Of a stretch of 64,000 bases of DNA, positions 44,131 to 53,302 are shown piece after piece. Under the pieces are notes generated by a model. The model was not told the origin of the DNA, ran no database searches, and was given only the letters and a program-made list of their open reading frames with translations. This DNA is from Halovenus rubra (GTDB lineage: Archaea; Halobacteriota; Halobacteria; Halobacteriales; Haloarculaceae). A program made the translations under genes and the position numbers. The first letter of the stretch is position 1. The number at the start of each line of letters is the position of its first letter. The DNA lies in NCBI RefSeq assembly GCF_026586665.1, contig NZ_JAODIY010000009.1, forward strand, positions 417,072 through 481,071, read 5' to 3'.

Positions 44131-44907
44131 ATGAAGCAGGTCAGATTTCGGGACCCCGCAGGAACTGTTCGAACTGGAGAGTGGGTTGAGGCGGATGGCT
44201 CGCCAGCGACCACCGACATAGCCGGTGATGGCGGCGCGATATCCTCAGCCGACCGGACCTATAACCCAGACGACGTGGACATCCTGCCGCCTAGTGACCC
44301 CTCGAAGATTGTCTGTGTCGGCCGAAACTACGCCGCCCACGCCGACGAGCGTGGAGAAGATGTACCAGACCGGCCATTGCTCTTCCTCAAAGGGCCAAAC
44401 GCAGTTGCAAGTCACAGGAGCACCATCGAGCTACTTCCAAACAAAGAAAAACAGGAGTACGAGGCTGAGATTGCTGTTATTATCGGCAAACAGTGCCGTC
44501 ACGTCGATGAGTCTGAGGCGATGGATGTCGTCGCAGGATACACGTGTATGGTCGACTTATCGAACCGCGACGACCAAGACCGAGAAACAAATTGGATTCG
44601 TGGGAAGGCCTTCGATAATGCTGCTCCCCTTGGCCCAGTTTGTGCTACCACAGATCATGTTCCAGCCGATGCCTCGGTCGAACTCGCTGTTAATGGGGAG
44701 CAAAGACAGTCCTCGACGCGCCAGCATCTTATTTTCTCCGTCCCAGAGCTCATTGCGGAGATTACGACCTATATGACCCTCGAACCAGGTGATGTCATTG
44801 CCACTGGCACACCGGAAGGTGTTGGTCCACTCTCGGATGGTGACCGGGTGAGTGTCCGTGTCGAGGGTGTTGGGAAGTTGACACATACGGTCACAATCCC
44901 TGAGTAG
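44131..44907 (+). CDS. Fumarylacetoacetate hydrolase family protein
   Basis: The 258-residue protein has the FAH fold: VCVGRNYAAHADERG, the metal-binding acids in EYEAEIAVIIGK, and the closing DVIATGTPEGVGPLSDGDRVSV. Family members hydrolyse or decarboxylate acylpyruvates and oxaloacetate-like acids. The exact substrate is unknown. A TATA-like CGCTTAAC lies 23-32 bases before the ATG at 44131, so the ATG at 44110 is less likely. The 207 bases upstream hold no gene I can support. Confidence 0.9.
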   Translation: MKQVRFRDPAGTVRTGEWVEADGSPATTDIAGDGGAISSADRTYNPDDVDILPPSDPSKIVCVGRNYAAHADERGEDVPDRPLLFLKGPNAVASHRSTIELLPNKEKQEYEAEIAVIIGKQCRHVDESEAMDVVAGYTCMVDLSNRDDQDRETNWIRGKAFDNAAPLGPVCATTDHVPADASVELAVNGEQRQSSTRQHLIFSVPELIAEITTYMTLEPGDVIATGTPEGVGPLSDGDRVSVRVEGVGKLTHTVTIPE

Positions 44908-45003
44908 GTGCGGGCAGATTAAACCGATAACTCAGTTGCTAGATCAAGCCCTGTGTTCTCAGTATTTTGTTAACAATAACCCGTAGTATTCGTCGACACG
45001 GAA

Positions 45004-45010
45004 CTTATAT
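45004..45010 (+). promoter_or_regulatory. TATA box of the HAD hydrolase gene
   Basis: CTTATAT is 23-29 bases before the GTG at 45033. It lies just upstream of an alternative ATG (45009), which it therefore excludes as a leaderless start. Confidence 0.45.
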
Positions 45011-45032
45011 GTCTCCCCGCAAAGATTTTGCC

Positions 45033-45707
45033 GTGACAACGTTCGACGCTGTTTTGTTTGACCTCGACGGGACGCTCTGTCAGCGGACGCAGGATACCGA
45101 ACGACTCTACGATGAAGCGTTCGAGCGTGCAGGTCTCGAACCGTTTGGTGAGCCCGATACACTCTGGCAGTGTCTTGACGGACCCCCTGAACATGACGAC
45201 CAGATTGGCTATCTCGGAGCAGGGTTTGCACGGCTAGCTGCGCAGCACGGACGGTCAGATATCGACCCACTAGCGATTGCAGCCGAATTTACCGAACTTA
45301 TCGACGACAGACAGGTCGAGCTCCGACCCGGTGCAGCCGATGCACTCAGTACAGCAAAAGCAAACGGGTTTGTCGGGCTGGTTACCAATGGCCCACAGCA
45401 ACGACAGGACGTCAAGCTTGATGCCCTCGGAGTGGGTTCGTCGTTCGATACGACAGTGTACGCCTACGACTTGCCACGGCGGAAGCCACATGCGAGTCCC
45501 TTCGAGCGCGCACTTGACGCAATCGATGTCAAGCCAGCCACAGCGCTGTACGTTGGCGACTCGCTGAGTTACGATGTTGCGGGCGCACAGAACGCGGGCC
45601 TTCCGGTTGCGTGGCTTCGCGACGAAGAGGGACCCGGGACCTATGAGCCAGAATATATCCTTGACTCAATCGAGGATCTGACCGAGCTACTGGAGGGCGA
45701 CAAATGA
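45033..45707 (+). CDS. HAD-family hydrolase
   Basis: The 224-residue protein carries HAD motif I in FDLDGTL, motif II in GLVTNGP, motif III Lys in LPRRKPHASPFE and motif IV in YVGDSLSYDVAGA. It should be a phosphatase for a small phosphorylated metabolite. The GTG start is supported by the TATA box. It overlaps the following gene by four bases (ATGA), suggesting a joint transcript in which a phosphatase and a kinase-like protein may act on related molecules. Confidence 0.9.
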   Translation: MTTFDAVLFDLDGTLCQRTQDTERLYDEAFERAGLEPFGEPDTLWQCLDGPPEHDDQIGYLGAGFARLAAQHGRSDIDPLAIAAEFTELIDDRQVELRPGAADALSTAKANGFVGLVTNGPQQRQDVKLDALGVGSSFDTTVYAYDLPRRKPHASPFERALDAIDVKPATALYVGDSLSYDVAGAQNAGLPVAWLRDEEGPGTYEPEYILDSIEDLTELLEGDK

Positions 45708-46660
45708 GCAAATTAGCCGACGTTATACAGGATGATTCATTCCAAAAGGCGGCAAAAACAGGGCTCGAACCGGTTACACCTGCCCAGCCAACCGAGGTCA
45801 GACAGCTTGGACGAGGGAATCGAAAGGTTTCGACACTGGTTAGTTACGAACAACAAGAGCCAGTGGTTGTACAGCTCTGTGAGGAACGTACCTGGTTGCA
45901 GACCGAGGCGACGCTGTTGGCGCACATCCGCAAGCAGACTGCCGTCCCAGTCCCACCCGTACTCGCTTCCGGAGTCACCGACGGGGTCGCGTACATGGTC
46001 ACTGCCCACGTGAGCGGTGATGATCTGCATGAAACATTTTCTGGGTTCGATACCGGAGCTAAACAACAACTGGCGCGAGCATTCGGGTCGCACCTGGCGT
46101 CACTCCACAAACAGTTCCGGTTCGATAACTACGGTGCACTTGTTGTCGACGGCAACTCGTTACAGGCGTGGCAAGAAAACTGGACCGACTGGTTTACCGA
46201 ATACGGGCAAAACGCAGTAGAGCGTCTCCCGTCACAGTTCGATTCTATCCGGCAAGCGCTGCTGGCGTTGTTTGATTCCTACTCATCAGAGGAGCCGCCG
46301 ACAGCCCGTCTCTACCCATGGGATTTCCGGCCCGGAAACGCACTTGTAGATGACGGTCGGCTCACAGCGATTCTCGACTGGGAAGCCCCGATAGCGGCCG
46401 CACCTGCCCTCTCCGCGGCCAAGGTGGAGTATCTGGTAGCGGACTGGTATGTCGATACCCCGAAACCACTCCGTCAGGCATTCATCGAGGGGTACGAACA
46501 GGTTCGAAGCTATCCAGCAATAGAAGACATCCATCGCGTTGCTGCTATTGCTGACAGCGCCGTTGATTCGAACGGGACCGTCACCAATCCAAAATATCCG
46601 GAGCTAGCTGTCGAGGAGTCCGTTGCCTTCCATCGTAACGCACTACAGGACCTGTTATAA
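45704..46660 (+). CDS. APH-like phosphotransferase
   Basis: The 318-residue protein has the aminoglycoside-phosphotransferase/choline-kinase fold: LGRGNRKVSTLVSYEQQEPVV for the nucleotide loop, AYMVTAHVSGDDL as the hinge, and LYPWDFRPGNALVDDGRLTAILDWE for the catalytic and metal loops. The catalytic Asp (D in PWDFRPGN) and the later DWE are present, although the usual HGD is WD here. The substrate is probably a small alcohol or sugar. It is coupled to the HAD gene. Confidence 0.82.
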   Translation: MSKLADVIQDDSFQKAAKTGLEPVTPAQPTEVRQLGRGNRKVSTLVSYEQQEPVVVQLCEERTWLQTEATLLAHIRKQTAVPVPPVLASGVTDGVAYMVTAHVSGDDLHETFSGFDTGAKQQLARAFGSHLASLHKQFRFDNYGALVVDGNSLQAWQENWTDWFTEYGQNAVERLPSQFDSIRQALLALFDSYSSEEPPTARLYPWDFRPGNALVDDGRLTAILDWEAPIAAAPALSAAKVEYLVADWYVDTPKPLRQAFIEGYEQVRSYPAIEDIHRVAAIADSAVDSNGTVTNPKYPELAVEESVAFHRNALQDLL

Positions 46661-46666
46661 CCAGCG

Positions 46667-47527
46667 TCAGTCGTACTCGTAGAATCCTTTCCCGGTCTTC
46701 TTGCCGAGTTCACCAGCTTCGACCTTCCGCTTGAGCAGATATGCCGGTTTATATCTGTCGCCAAGTTCTTCATGGAGCGTCTCGCTGGCGTCAAGACAGA
46801 TATCTAGCCCGATGTGGTCTGCCAGTTCGAGTGGACCCATTGGGACGTTCGTTCCGAGCTTGAGTCCCTGATCGATATCCGCTTTCTCTCCAACACCCTC
46901 GTCGTAGGCACGGATTCCCTCATTAATCCAGGGCATGAGAACACGGTTGACGACAAAGCCGGGTTTGTCGTCAGACTCCCACGTTGTCTTCCCCAGGGCT
47001 TCGGAGAACCCATGAGCAAACTCGATTGTTTGCTCGGCCGTGCGTTCGCCGTCAACAATTTCAACACCTTCCATGATGGGGACTGGGTTCATGAAGTGGA
47101 TACCGACGACCTGCTCCGGTCGTTCTGTTGCGCTCGCAATCGACGTAATCGAGAGGGTGCTCGTGTTTGTTGCGAGAACAATCTCGTTATCGGTAACCTC
47201 GTCGAGAGATTCGAATACCTCCGTCTTTACGTCCATATTCTCGACAACCGCTTCGACAACAATATCTGCGTCCGCGAGGTCGTCCATTGCCGTCGTCCCA
47301 GTGATGCGGTCACGCGCATTGTCGGCCTCGTCCTCTGAGAGATGATTACTCGAAACTAGTTGGTCAAGGCTGGAGTCAATAGTATCTAGTCCTGCCTCGA
47401 CGTACTCAGTCTCGATATCTCGAAGAATAACGTCGTAGCCGTTCGTCGCCGAAACCTGTGCGATGCCGCCGCCCATGTTGCCGGCGCCAACCACGCCGAC
47501 GGTGTCGATTTCATCGAGTGTACGCAT
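46667..47527 (-). CDS. 3-hydroxyacyl-CoA dehydrogenase
   Basis: The 286-residue NAD enzyme oxidises 3-hydroxyacyl-CoA (beta-oxidation or butyrate-type metabolism). The Rossmann motif is VGVVGAGNMGGGIAQV, the catalytic His is in VGIHFMNPVPIMEGVE and its Glu partner lies there too. The C-terminal dimerisation domain includes GLDICLDASETL and KTGKGFYEYD. The ATG at 47527 is chosen; the frame extends far upstream into non-coding sequence. It is convergent with the phosphotransferase gene. Confidence 0.94.
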   Translation of the reverse strand: MRTLDEIDTVGVVGAGNMGGGIAQVSATNGYDVILRDIETEYVEAGLDTIDSSLDQLVSSNHLSEDEADNARDRITGTTAMDDLADADIVVEAVVENMDVKTEVFESLDEVTDNEIVLATNTSTLSITSIASATERPEQVVGIHFMNPVPIMEGVEIVDGERTAEQTIEFAHGFSEALGKTTWESDDKPGFVVNRVLMPWINEGIRAYDEGVGEKADIDQGLKLGTNVPMGPLELADHIGLDICLDASETLHEELGDRYKPAYLLKRKVEAGELGKKTGKGFYEYD

Positions 47528-47647
47528 ATGCTTCTCTCCGGACGGGGATAGTGTAAGTCTGCCGGGATTGTGCTGTGTTCCATGGGTTGTTACTGCATAC
47601 ACTTCCGGAGACGGAGTCTTTAGAATGTCCCTCACCAACACAGAGAT

Positions 47648-48643
47648 GTGACAGAAACACTGTTCGTTCAAAACGACGAAATTATAGATCTTGCAACGCC
47701 CGCTGAATACGTCGATGTTGTCCGCGAGGGGTACCGACAGCGCGGTGAGGGTGCTGTGGCCGAGCCGCGAACGCTCCTTGCCAACGCCGACCCACGAGGA
47801 TTTATGACGGGCTACTTCGCTGTCCTTCCAGAGACGGGAGCGATGGGCGGATATACATATGCTGCTGGGTTCGGGAAACGGGACGCCCACTTCGTGTTGC
47901 CCCTTTTCGATGTTGAGTCAGGTGAACCACTGGCAATACTTGACGGCGCTGGGATGAATCCCTACAAGACGGGAGCCGCGGGTGCGGTCGGCGTCGACGA
48001 ACTTGCCCGCGAGGATGCGAGCCATGTCGGTCTCATCGGAAGCGGGACCCAAGCCCGAGGGCAGTTACTGGCAACGGCGACTGTACGAGATCTTGACCAA
48101 GTTTCCGTGTTCTCGCCGACAGAAAAGAACAGGAAGGCGTTCGCTACGGAGATGGACGAGCGACTCGATGCAACAGTCACTGCTGTCAGCTCCAGCGACG
48201 AGGCCGTCTCTGGCAGCGATATTGTCATCACGGCGACAAACGCCGCCGAACCGGTCTTCGACAGCGAACAACTCGATACGGGGACACACGTCACAGCTAT
48301 GGGACAGTACGACCCGACAAAGCGAGAAATCGACGCAGAAACCGTGTCCCGTTCGACGTACGTTGTCGACCTTCTGGGCCGACTCGAACAGGACGCCGGG
48401 TCTTACATACTCGCTAACGAAGAGGGTGTCGTTGGAGATGAGGACGTACACGGTGAACTCGGTGATGTGGTGGCTGGAGAGAAACCGGGGCGAGAGTCCC
48501 CTGAAGAAATTACCGTGTTCGACAGCGGTGGGACAGGAATTGAGACAGTTGCAGCCGCAAAATTGCTCTACGACAGAGCACAAAAGAACGACCTCGGAGA
48601 AGTAATCGACTTCGCGCCAGCCAGTGAAGCGTTCCGTAGCTAG
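47648..48643 (+). CDS. Ornithine cyclodeaminase / mu-crystallin family dehydrogenase
   Basis: The 331-residue protein has the active-site lysine in MNPYKTGAAGAVGVDEL, the NAD-binding VGLIGSGTQARGQLLA and DIVITATNAAEPVF. Family members include ornithine cyclodeaminase, archaeal alanine dehydrogenase and imine reductases; which applies is open. The start is GTG. The last four bases overlap the convergent presenilin-like gene. Confidence 0.87.
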   Translation: MTETLFVQNDEIIDLATPAEYVDVVREGYRQRGEGAVAEPRTLLANADPRGFMTGYFAVLPETGAMGGYTYAAGFGKRDAHFVLPLFDVESGEPLAILDGAGMNPYKTGAAGAVGVDELAREDASHVGLIGSGTQARGQLLATATVRDLDQVSVFSPTEKNRKAFATEMDERLDATVTAVSSSDEAVSGSDIVITATNAAEPVFDSEQLDTGTHVTAMGQYDPTKREIDAETVSRSTYVVDLLGRLEQDAGSYILANEEGVVGDEDVHGELGDVVAGEKPGRESPEEITVFDSGGTGIETVAAAKLLYDRAQKNDLGEVIDFAPASEAFRS

Positions 48644-49785
48644 AGGAAGCTGTCGAGACCAAGCGCTTCGACAATCGACAGGCCGCTCAAGAGTGCACCG
48701 ATAAGATAGCCAGCAATTGCACCGCCGTTGAGCAAGGGTAAACCGGCGTGGGCACGACCTTTCAGGACCAACCAGAGTAATACAACGAGCCCGGTCAGGA
48801 TACCCCCCATCGCGGTCACAGCCGGAAGTGACGCAGACGCGACGCCGAGTGAAACTTCAGGTCCAGTATCGATGAAGAAGGCGGCACTGGCGACCAGTAC
48901 GGTCGGAATGACCGCATCTCCGAGACCGATAAACAATGCGTCTCGGTCAGGGAGTCGCTCACGGAGTGCGGTTGTGAGCTTCTCATCTAGCTCATCCATC
49001 ACGCTCAGCTCAATCTGCTCAACTTCGTCGTCATCCAACTCCGCGATGCCGTCTGTACCGAGTGCTTCGATATCAGTGACACCGAGAGAAGATGGCTCTG
49101 TCGCAGAACTGTCGTCTGCTGGCTCGTCATCCGCAGCTTCGTCACTCTGGACGTGTTCGGGACCCCCATCTTCAATAAACGAGTACGACCGGGAGACTGG
49201 CATGACCAAGACCACAGGCACTTTCATATCCATTGCACCTGAGGCAAGTGTGAGCATGTGTTCCGTGCCATAAACACTGATTGCGTCGTAAACAGCAAGC
49301 GCCGATAGCAAGACCAGTGCGGGGAGAATGCCGAAGTTGATTCCAAACAACCCAGCAGCGCCGATTCCCATGACGATACCGGTTGCATCGATGACATACC
49401 ACTCTGGATATAAATACAGGGCCAGTCCGATTGCAACTGCCCCGCCCCAAGCTAACACGTTTACCGGAACGTCGGCGACAGTGACCGATGCGGCCTCGGG
49501 AGCTAGTACGTCAAAGACGTAGAACCCGATGTAGGAACCGGCGAAGATAATGACCAGCCGAAGTATCGACTCGCCACCGTACTTGAACGCAAGCAACATC
49601 AACCCGGTCACGACGACGATAGCGGCAAGGTAGACGATGCTGATTGTGGGATCACTCGTGTCCTCAACGACTTGATGGCCTTCCTGCTGGAAAGGCTCAA
49701 CGAGGGCAAGCGTCCCGACCTGAATGAGGAAAAATATCAGGACGATACCAACACTTGCGAGGACTGTCCGCCTCCGGTGTTCCAT
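48640..49785 (-). CDS. Presenilin-like intramembrane aspartyl protease (PSH family)
   Basis: The 381-residue membrane protein has nine likely helices. The two catalytic aspartates are D167 in LAVYDAISVYG and D290 in IGLGDAVIPT (the GxGD motif), and a PAL-like LPLLNGG lies near the end. This is family A22, which cleaves substrates inside the membrane. A very acidic cytoplasmic loop of about 95 residues (EHVQSDEAADDEPADD onward) separates the two catalytic helices, where archaeal homologues such as PSH from Methanoculleus have a shorter loop. Confidence 0.92.
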   Translation of the reverse strand: MEHRRRTVLASVGIVLIFFLIQVGTLALVEPFQQEGHQVVEDTSDPTISIVYLAAIVVVTGLMLLAFKYGGESILRLVIIFAGSYIGFYVFDVLAPEAASVTVADVPVNVLAWGGAVAIGLALYLYPEWYVIDATGIVMGIGAAGLFGINFGILPALVLLSALAVYDAISVYGTEHMLTLASGAMDMKVPVVLVMPVSRSYSFIEDGGPEHVQSDEAADDEPADDSSATEPSSLGVTDIEALGTDGIAELDDDEVEQIELSVMDELDEKLTTALRERLPDRDALFIGLGDAVIPTVLVASAAFFIDTGPEVSLGVASASLPAVTAMGGILTGLVVLLWLVLKGRAHAGLPLLNGGAIAGYLIGALLSGLSIVEALGLDSFL

Positions 49786-49862
49786 ACTGGCTGGTTGACT
49801 GGTGGCCGTTTCAGCATTTCGAAGCCCAGCTGTTAGCGGGGAACGCGTTTGGCGTTATTTAC

Positions 49863-51065
49863 TCAGTTTTCAGGCATCCAGACAGTCAAGACGATGATAA
49901 CAATCAGAATCCCAGCAAGCACGAGATATCCCTCGTCGAAATAGCCCCGTTCGGCGACGACCCCGAACAGGACAGGGCCAGCAGCACCAAGCGTCGCAGC
50001 AGTAGTCCGGACTGCACCTAACCCAGTTCCACGCATATCGTCCGGAAACAGTTCACTCAGGTACGACTGTGTGATTGCACCAGTCCCGAGCATCGAACTC
50101 ACAAGTGCAGTGATACCGACCAGCGGCCAGAATCCGTCGACGAACGGCAAAGAGAGTAGCCCGGCAACCGGCCCGATGAGAATAATAGCAAGCGAGCGAC
50201 GCATTCCAATGCGGTCGTAAGCACTCCCTGCGACTGGTTTGACAACGACACCAAATGCAAAGAACAACCCGAAGAGGCCGCCAGCAACAGCCTCGGATAG
50301 ACCCTTCTCTTCGGCGAGATACGTCGGGTAAAACGCTGAGAATGTCTGCCAGACGAAAATAAACAAAAACAAAACCACGGTCATGAAAATAAGAGATGGG
50401 TTTCTGAGTTCAGATAGTACATATCTAAGCCTGAGCGCAGTCAGTTCGGCATCCATTCCCCCATTCGTCGACGTATCAGGAAGTGCAAGCCAGAGGGTAA
50501 CGCCACAGAGAAGTAGCCCTGGAATCAGGGGACTAAATCCCAGTTGCCAGAAAAACGCTGCCGTCAGTACACCCGCAAGTGGAGGCATCAGCGTTTGTCC
50601 AAGGTCGCCAACAGCCATCGTCACACCGAGCGCGCTTCCGAGCCGCTCCGGATACGTCTCTGTCAGAATCGTAATCCGTGCGATTGGATAGAGCGAGAGG
50701 CCAACGCCAATACAGCCGGTTGCCACAAACAAGACCAGAGCCGAGGGCGCCATAATGACGACTGACAGCGCTCCTGCAACGGTGATGGTGCTTGTGACCA
50801 TTAGCGTCCGTTCAGTGTATCTGTCTGTCAGGATTCCGCTGGGAAGCTGGCCGAGCGCAGACCCAAGCCAGAGAATCGTCACGAGCAATCCGCCTGTCGT
50901 CAGTGTCAACCCGAACTGGTTCCGAAGCTGTGGTAGAATCACTGGGTACACCATCCGGGTACCAATCAACAACCCCCAACTGATTGCGACTGGGGCGAGT
51001 ATTTTTGCCTTACCGCGACCAAGTAGTCCTCTCGACTCTTGTTTTATAACTGATATAATATCCAT
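49863..51065 (-). CDS. Major facilitator superfamily transporter
   Basis: The 400-residue carrier has 12 membrane helices and the clear MFS motif GQLPSGILTDRYTERTLM between helices 2 and 3, repeated in the second half as GSAYDRIGMRRSLA. The N-terminus has a short cytosolic segment. No substrate can be read. It is transcribed in the same direction as purNH upstream but with a 175-base gap, so it has its own promoter region. Confidence 0.85.
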   Translation of the reverse strand: MDIISVIKQESRGLLGRGKAKILAPVAISWGLLIGTRMVYPVILPQLRNQFGLTLTTGGLLVTILWLGSALGQLPSGILTDRYTERTLMVTSTITVAGALSVVIMAPSALVLFVATGCIGVGLSLYPIARITILTETYPERLGSALGVTMAVGDLGQTLMPPLAGVLTAAFFWQLGFSPLIPGLLLCGVTLWLALPDTSTNGGMDAELTALRLRYVLSELRNPSLIFMTVVLFLFIFVWQTFSAFYPTYLAEEKGLSEAVAGGLFGLFFAFGVVVKPVAGSAYDRIGMRRSLAIILIGPVAGLLSLPFVDGFWPLVGITALVSSMLGTGAITQSYLSELFPDDMRGTGLGAVRTTAATLGAAGPVLFGVVAERGYFDEGYLVLAGILIVIIVLTVWMPEN

Positions 51066-51240
51066 GCATTACGACAGTACGACCACGTTGCATGTGTTGA
51101 TAGTTATGTGTTGTTAAGACATGACAAAATTTGACAGGCTAATAAGTTGAAAGCCGTACTCTGATCGAATATGAAAATCGAGTTACAGGAGTTGCAACAT
51201 GGGTCCTGCTAGCGTCACAGACCACAGCGACACCGACAAT

Positions 51241-52854
51241 TCAGTCGTGTCTGAAACACCGATTTCCGGTGAAGACCATCGCAATTCCGTGTTCGTTTGC
51301 GGCTTCGATAACCATATCGTCGTTTTTCGAGCCACCGGGCTGAATTACGGCTTCAATGCCTGCTGTGGCAGCGTGTTCGATACCATCGGGGAATGGGAAA
51401 AAGGCATCTGACGCCATCACAGCTCCCTCGGAACCTTTGCCCTTTGCGTGTTCCTCAGCTTTCATCGATGCCAGTCGAACCGCATCGACACGGGAAACCT
51501 GCCCCATGCCAATACCGACAGTTTCCGTGCCGTCAGCGAAAAGAATCGCATTAGATTTGACGTGTTTGATTGTCTGCCATGCGAAACACATCGACTCGAT
51601 TTGCTCATCGGTTGGCTCTTGCTCGGTTACCACTTCAAGATCGTCGCCCGAGATCGTCTGGAGGTCTCGCTCCTGTACAAGTCGCCCGCCGACGAGTGGT
51701 TTCTCGGTGAGCACATCAGTTCTGTCACCAAGAGAGCCAACATCCAGCACCCGGAGGTTACTCTTTTCGAAGAGGATATCGAGTGCATCCTCTGTGTATC
51801 CAGGAGCGACAACAATCTCTTTAAATGAGTCGATAATTTGCTCGGCAGTATCAGCGTCACACTCGCGGTTGAGGGCGACAATACCGCCAAACGCACTCTG
51901 TGGGTCCGTTGACAGCGCGCGCTCGTAGGCTTCCGAGAGCGTCGATGCGGTTGCACAGCCAGCAGGATTCGTGTGTTTGATAACCGCTGCGGCCGGTTCT
52001 TCGAACTCTTTAATAATGTTTAGCGCACCGTCAGCATCGTTATAATTGTTGTACGAGAGTGCCTTTGCACCATCGTTGAGCTGTGGTGCATCTACAACAC
52101 TGGCTTCGTCAACGGTGTAATCGGTGTAGAGTGCAGCGTCTTGGTGAGGGTTTTCCCCGTACCGTAACTCTCGTAGGCGGTCGCCGGTCTCAATACGTCG
52201 GGACGGGAACTGTTTCTCATCATCACCATCAACATGAACCGTGTTGGCCTCGATATCGACGGTAACGCGGTCGTCTGCGAACCACTCGACTGCGCGAGGG
52301 TAGGCAGTGAACTCACTCTGGTAAAGCATGCGATCTTGTAGCTCTTCTTGAGAATCCCCCTCGTACACCGGGATTGGCTCCTGAGTAACGACAGGCCCGG
52401 CGTCGATGTCTGCCTCGACAACAGCACCCTCCTCGTCGGTTGCGTCTGTGACGACGTGGACTGTACAGCCAGTGACAGAGACACTAGCATCAAGTGCGTC
52501 ACCCCACGCATCCATCCCAGGGAATGACGGAAGCAGTGATGGGTGAATGTTTAGCGTTGTCGGCATATCGTCGAGGAACACATCAGAGAGAATCCGCATG
52601 TAGCCATCAAGACAGACAATGTCGAACTCGTACTCTGAAAGAGCGTCGACAATGCGACGCTCGTGTGACTGGCGAGACTCAGACTCCTCGCGCTCGACAA
52701 CCTCGGTCGGGATACCCCGTTTCTCGGCTTTGTTCAGTACCGGTGCGGTACTGTCATTTGCGAGAACGATATCCAGAGTTGCATCCCCCGGAGATCGGTC
52801 TGCAATGTTCATCAAGTTCCGTCCCCGGTTGCTTGCCATCCCAGCGAGTTTCAT
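51241..52854 (-). CDS. purH: PurN-PurH fusion: GAR transformylase + AICAR transformylase
   Basis: The 537-residue protein joins two folate-dependent steps of purine synthesis. The PurN-like domain (about residues 1-190) has MASNRGRNLMNI and the catalytic NIHPSLLPSFPGMDAW. The C-terminal domain (about 200-537) matches AICAR transformylase: RYGENPHQDAALY, ALSYNNYNDADGALN, IKHTNPAGCATA and GQVSRVDAV. The IMP cyclohydrolase domain of bacterial PurH is absent, so ring closure must be done elsewhere, for example by archaeal PurO. A TATA box (52877-52883) supports the ATG at 52854. Confidence 0.93.
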   Translation of the reverse strand: MKLAGMASNRGRNLMNIADRSPGDATLDIVLANDSTAPVLNKAEKRGIPTEVVEREESESRQSHERRIVDALSEYEFDIVCLDGYMRILSDVFLDDMPTTLNIHPSLLPSFPGMDAWGDALDASVSVTGCTVHVVTDATDEEGAVVEADIDAGPVVTQEPIPVYEGDSQEELQDRMLYQSEFTAYPRAVEWFADDRVTVDIEANTVHVDGDDEKQFPSRRIETGDRLRELRYGENPHQDAALYTDYTVDEASVVDAPQLNDGAKALSYNNYNDADGALNIIKEFEEPAAAVIKHTNPAGCATASTLSEAYERALSTDPQSAFGGIVALNRECDADTAEQIIDSFKEIVVAPGYTEDALDILFEKSNLRVLDVGSLGDRTDVLTEKPLVGGRLVQERDLQTISGDDLEVVTEQEPTDEQIESMCFAWQTIKHVKSNAILFADGTETVGIGMGQVSRVDAVRLASMKAEEHAKGKGSEGAVMASDAFFPFPDGIEHAATAGIEAVIQPGGSKNDDMVIEAANEHGIAMVFTGNRCFRHD

Positions 52855-52876
52855 ATGCGTTGGCGGGGGCGGAACC

Positions 52877-52883
52877 TCTAAAA
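52877..52883 (-). promoter_or_regulatory. TATA box of purNH
   Basis: TCTAAAA (TTTTAGA in the gene's direction) is 23-29 bases from the ATG at 52854 and rules out the ATG at 52887 as a start. Confidence 0.45.
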
Positions 52884-52887
52884 CCAT

Positions 52888-53302
52888 TGCGACTCGTGTT
52901 TGACTCCTGTGGCTCGACAGTTTGTGATGTTGCCCTCAGGAACCGTCTCCGCTATCACCTCCAAATTCGTCCTCTTCCTGATACGTCTCTTTTCTTCACG
53001 CCGACAACGAGTATGCGAAACTCATCACCAGCCCGTCAAACACTAGCTACCAATTCCCCCCGAGTTGCTGGTTCGGGATGTTCGTCTCTGGGATAGATGA
53101 GTCCGGCAACTGAGACAGGTCTTCGGTGGTTTCGTTACTGCTGTCCATGCCAGTATCCGGCGAACATATCACTCAAAGGTAGTTAACAAGTATCCACATA
53201 CCGGAGGAACGACTCCACAGTTAGTCCCAGATTTGTCTCTCGTCGACGGGGTCTCTCAGTACCAGCCCAGCTATTTATACAGGACGCCACAATGAGTATA
53301 GT
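52888..53302. other. Intergenic stretch between purNH and the RAD55-like gene
   Basis: No gene over 40 codons is convincing here. On the minus strand a short acidic frame is listed separately. The end of the region provides the promoter for the RAD55-like gene: CTATTTATACAGG sits about 25-35 bases before its ATG at 53303. Confidence 0.4.
53047..53148 (-). CDS. Possible 33-residue acidic miniprotein
   Basis: The frame from the ATG complementary to 53146-53148 encodes MDSSNETTEDLSQLPDSS and continues to NQQLGGNW before a stop. Composition is typical of haloarchaeal disordered segments, but length is too short to prove coding. No promoter is clear. It is listed because nothing else fills the stretch. 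Confidence 0.25.
   Translation of the reverse strand: MDSSNETTEDLSQLPDSSIPETNIPNQQLGGNW

Noticed and set aside
49361..49460. Possible tRNA-like cloverleaf in the presenilin gene
   Set aside because: No TPsiC consensus or acceptor pairing could be made, and the position is inside an intact gene. No tRNA or rRNA gene was found anywhere in the window.
51199..51411. 70-codon + strand frame at the end of purNH
   Set aside because: It lies mostly antisense to the conserved C-terminus of the purine enzyme and shows no promoter.
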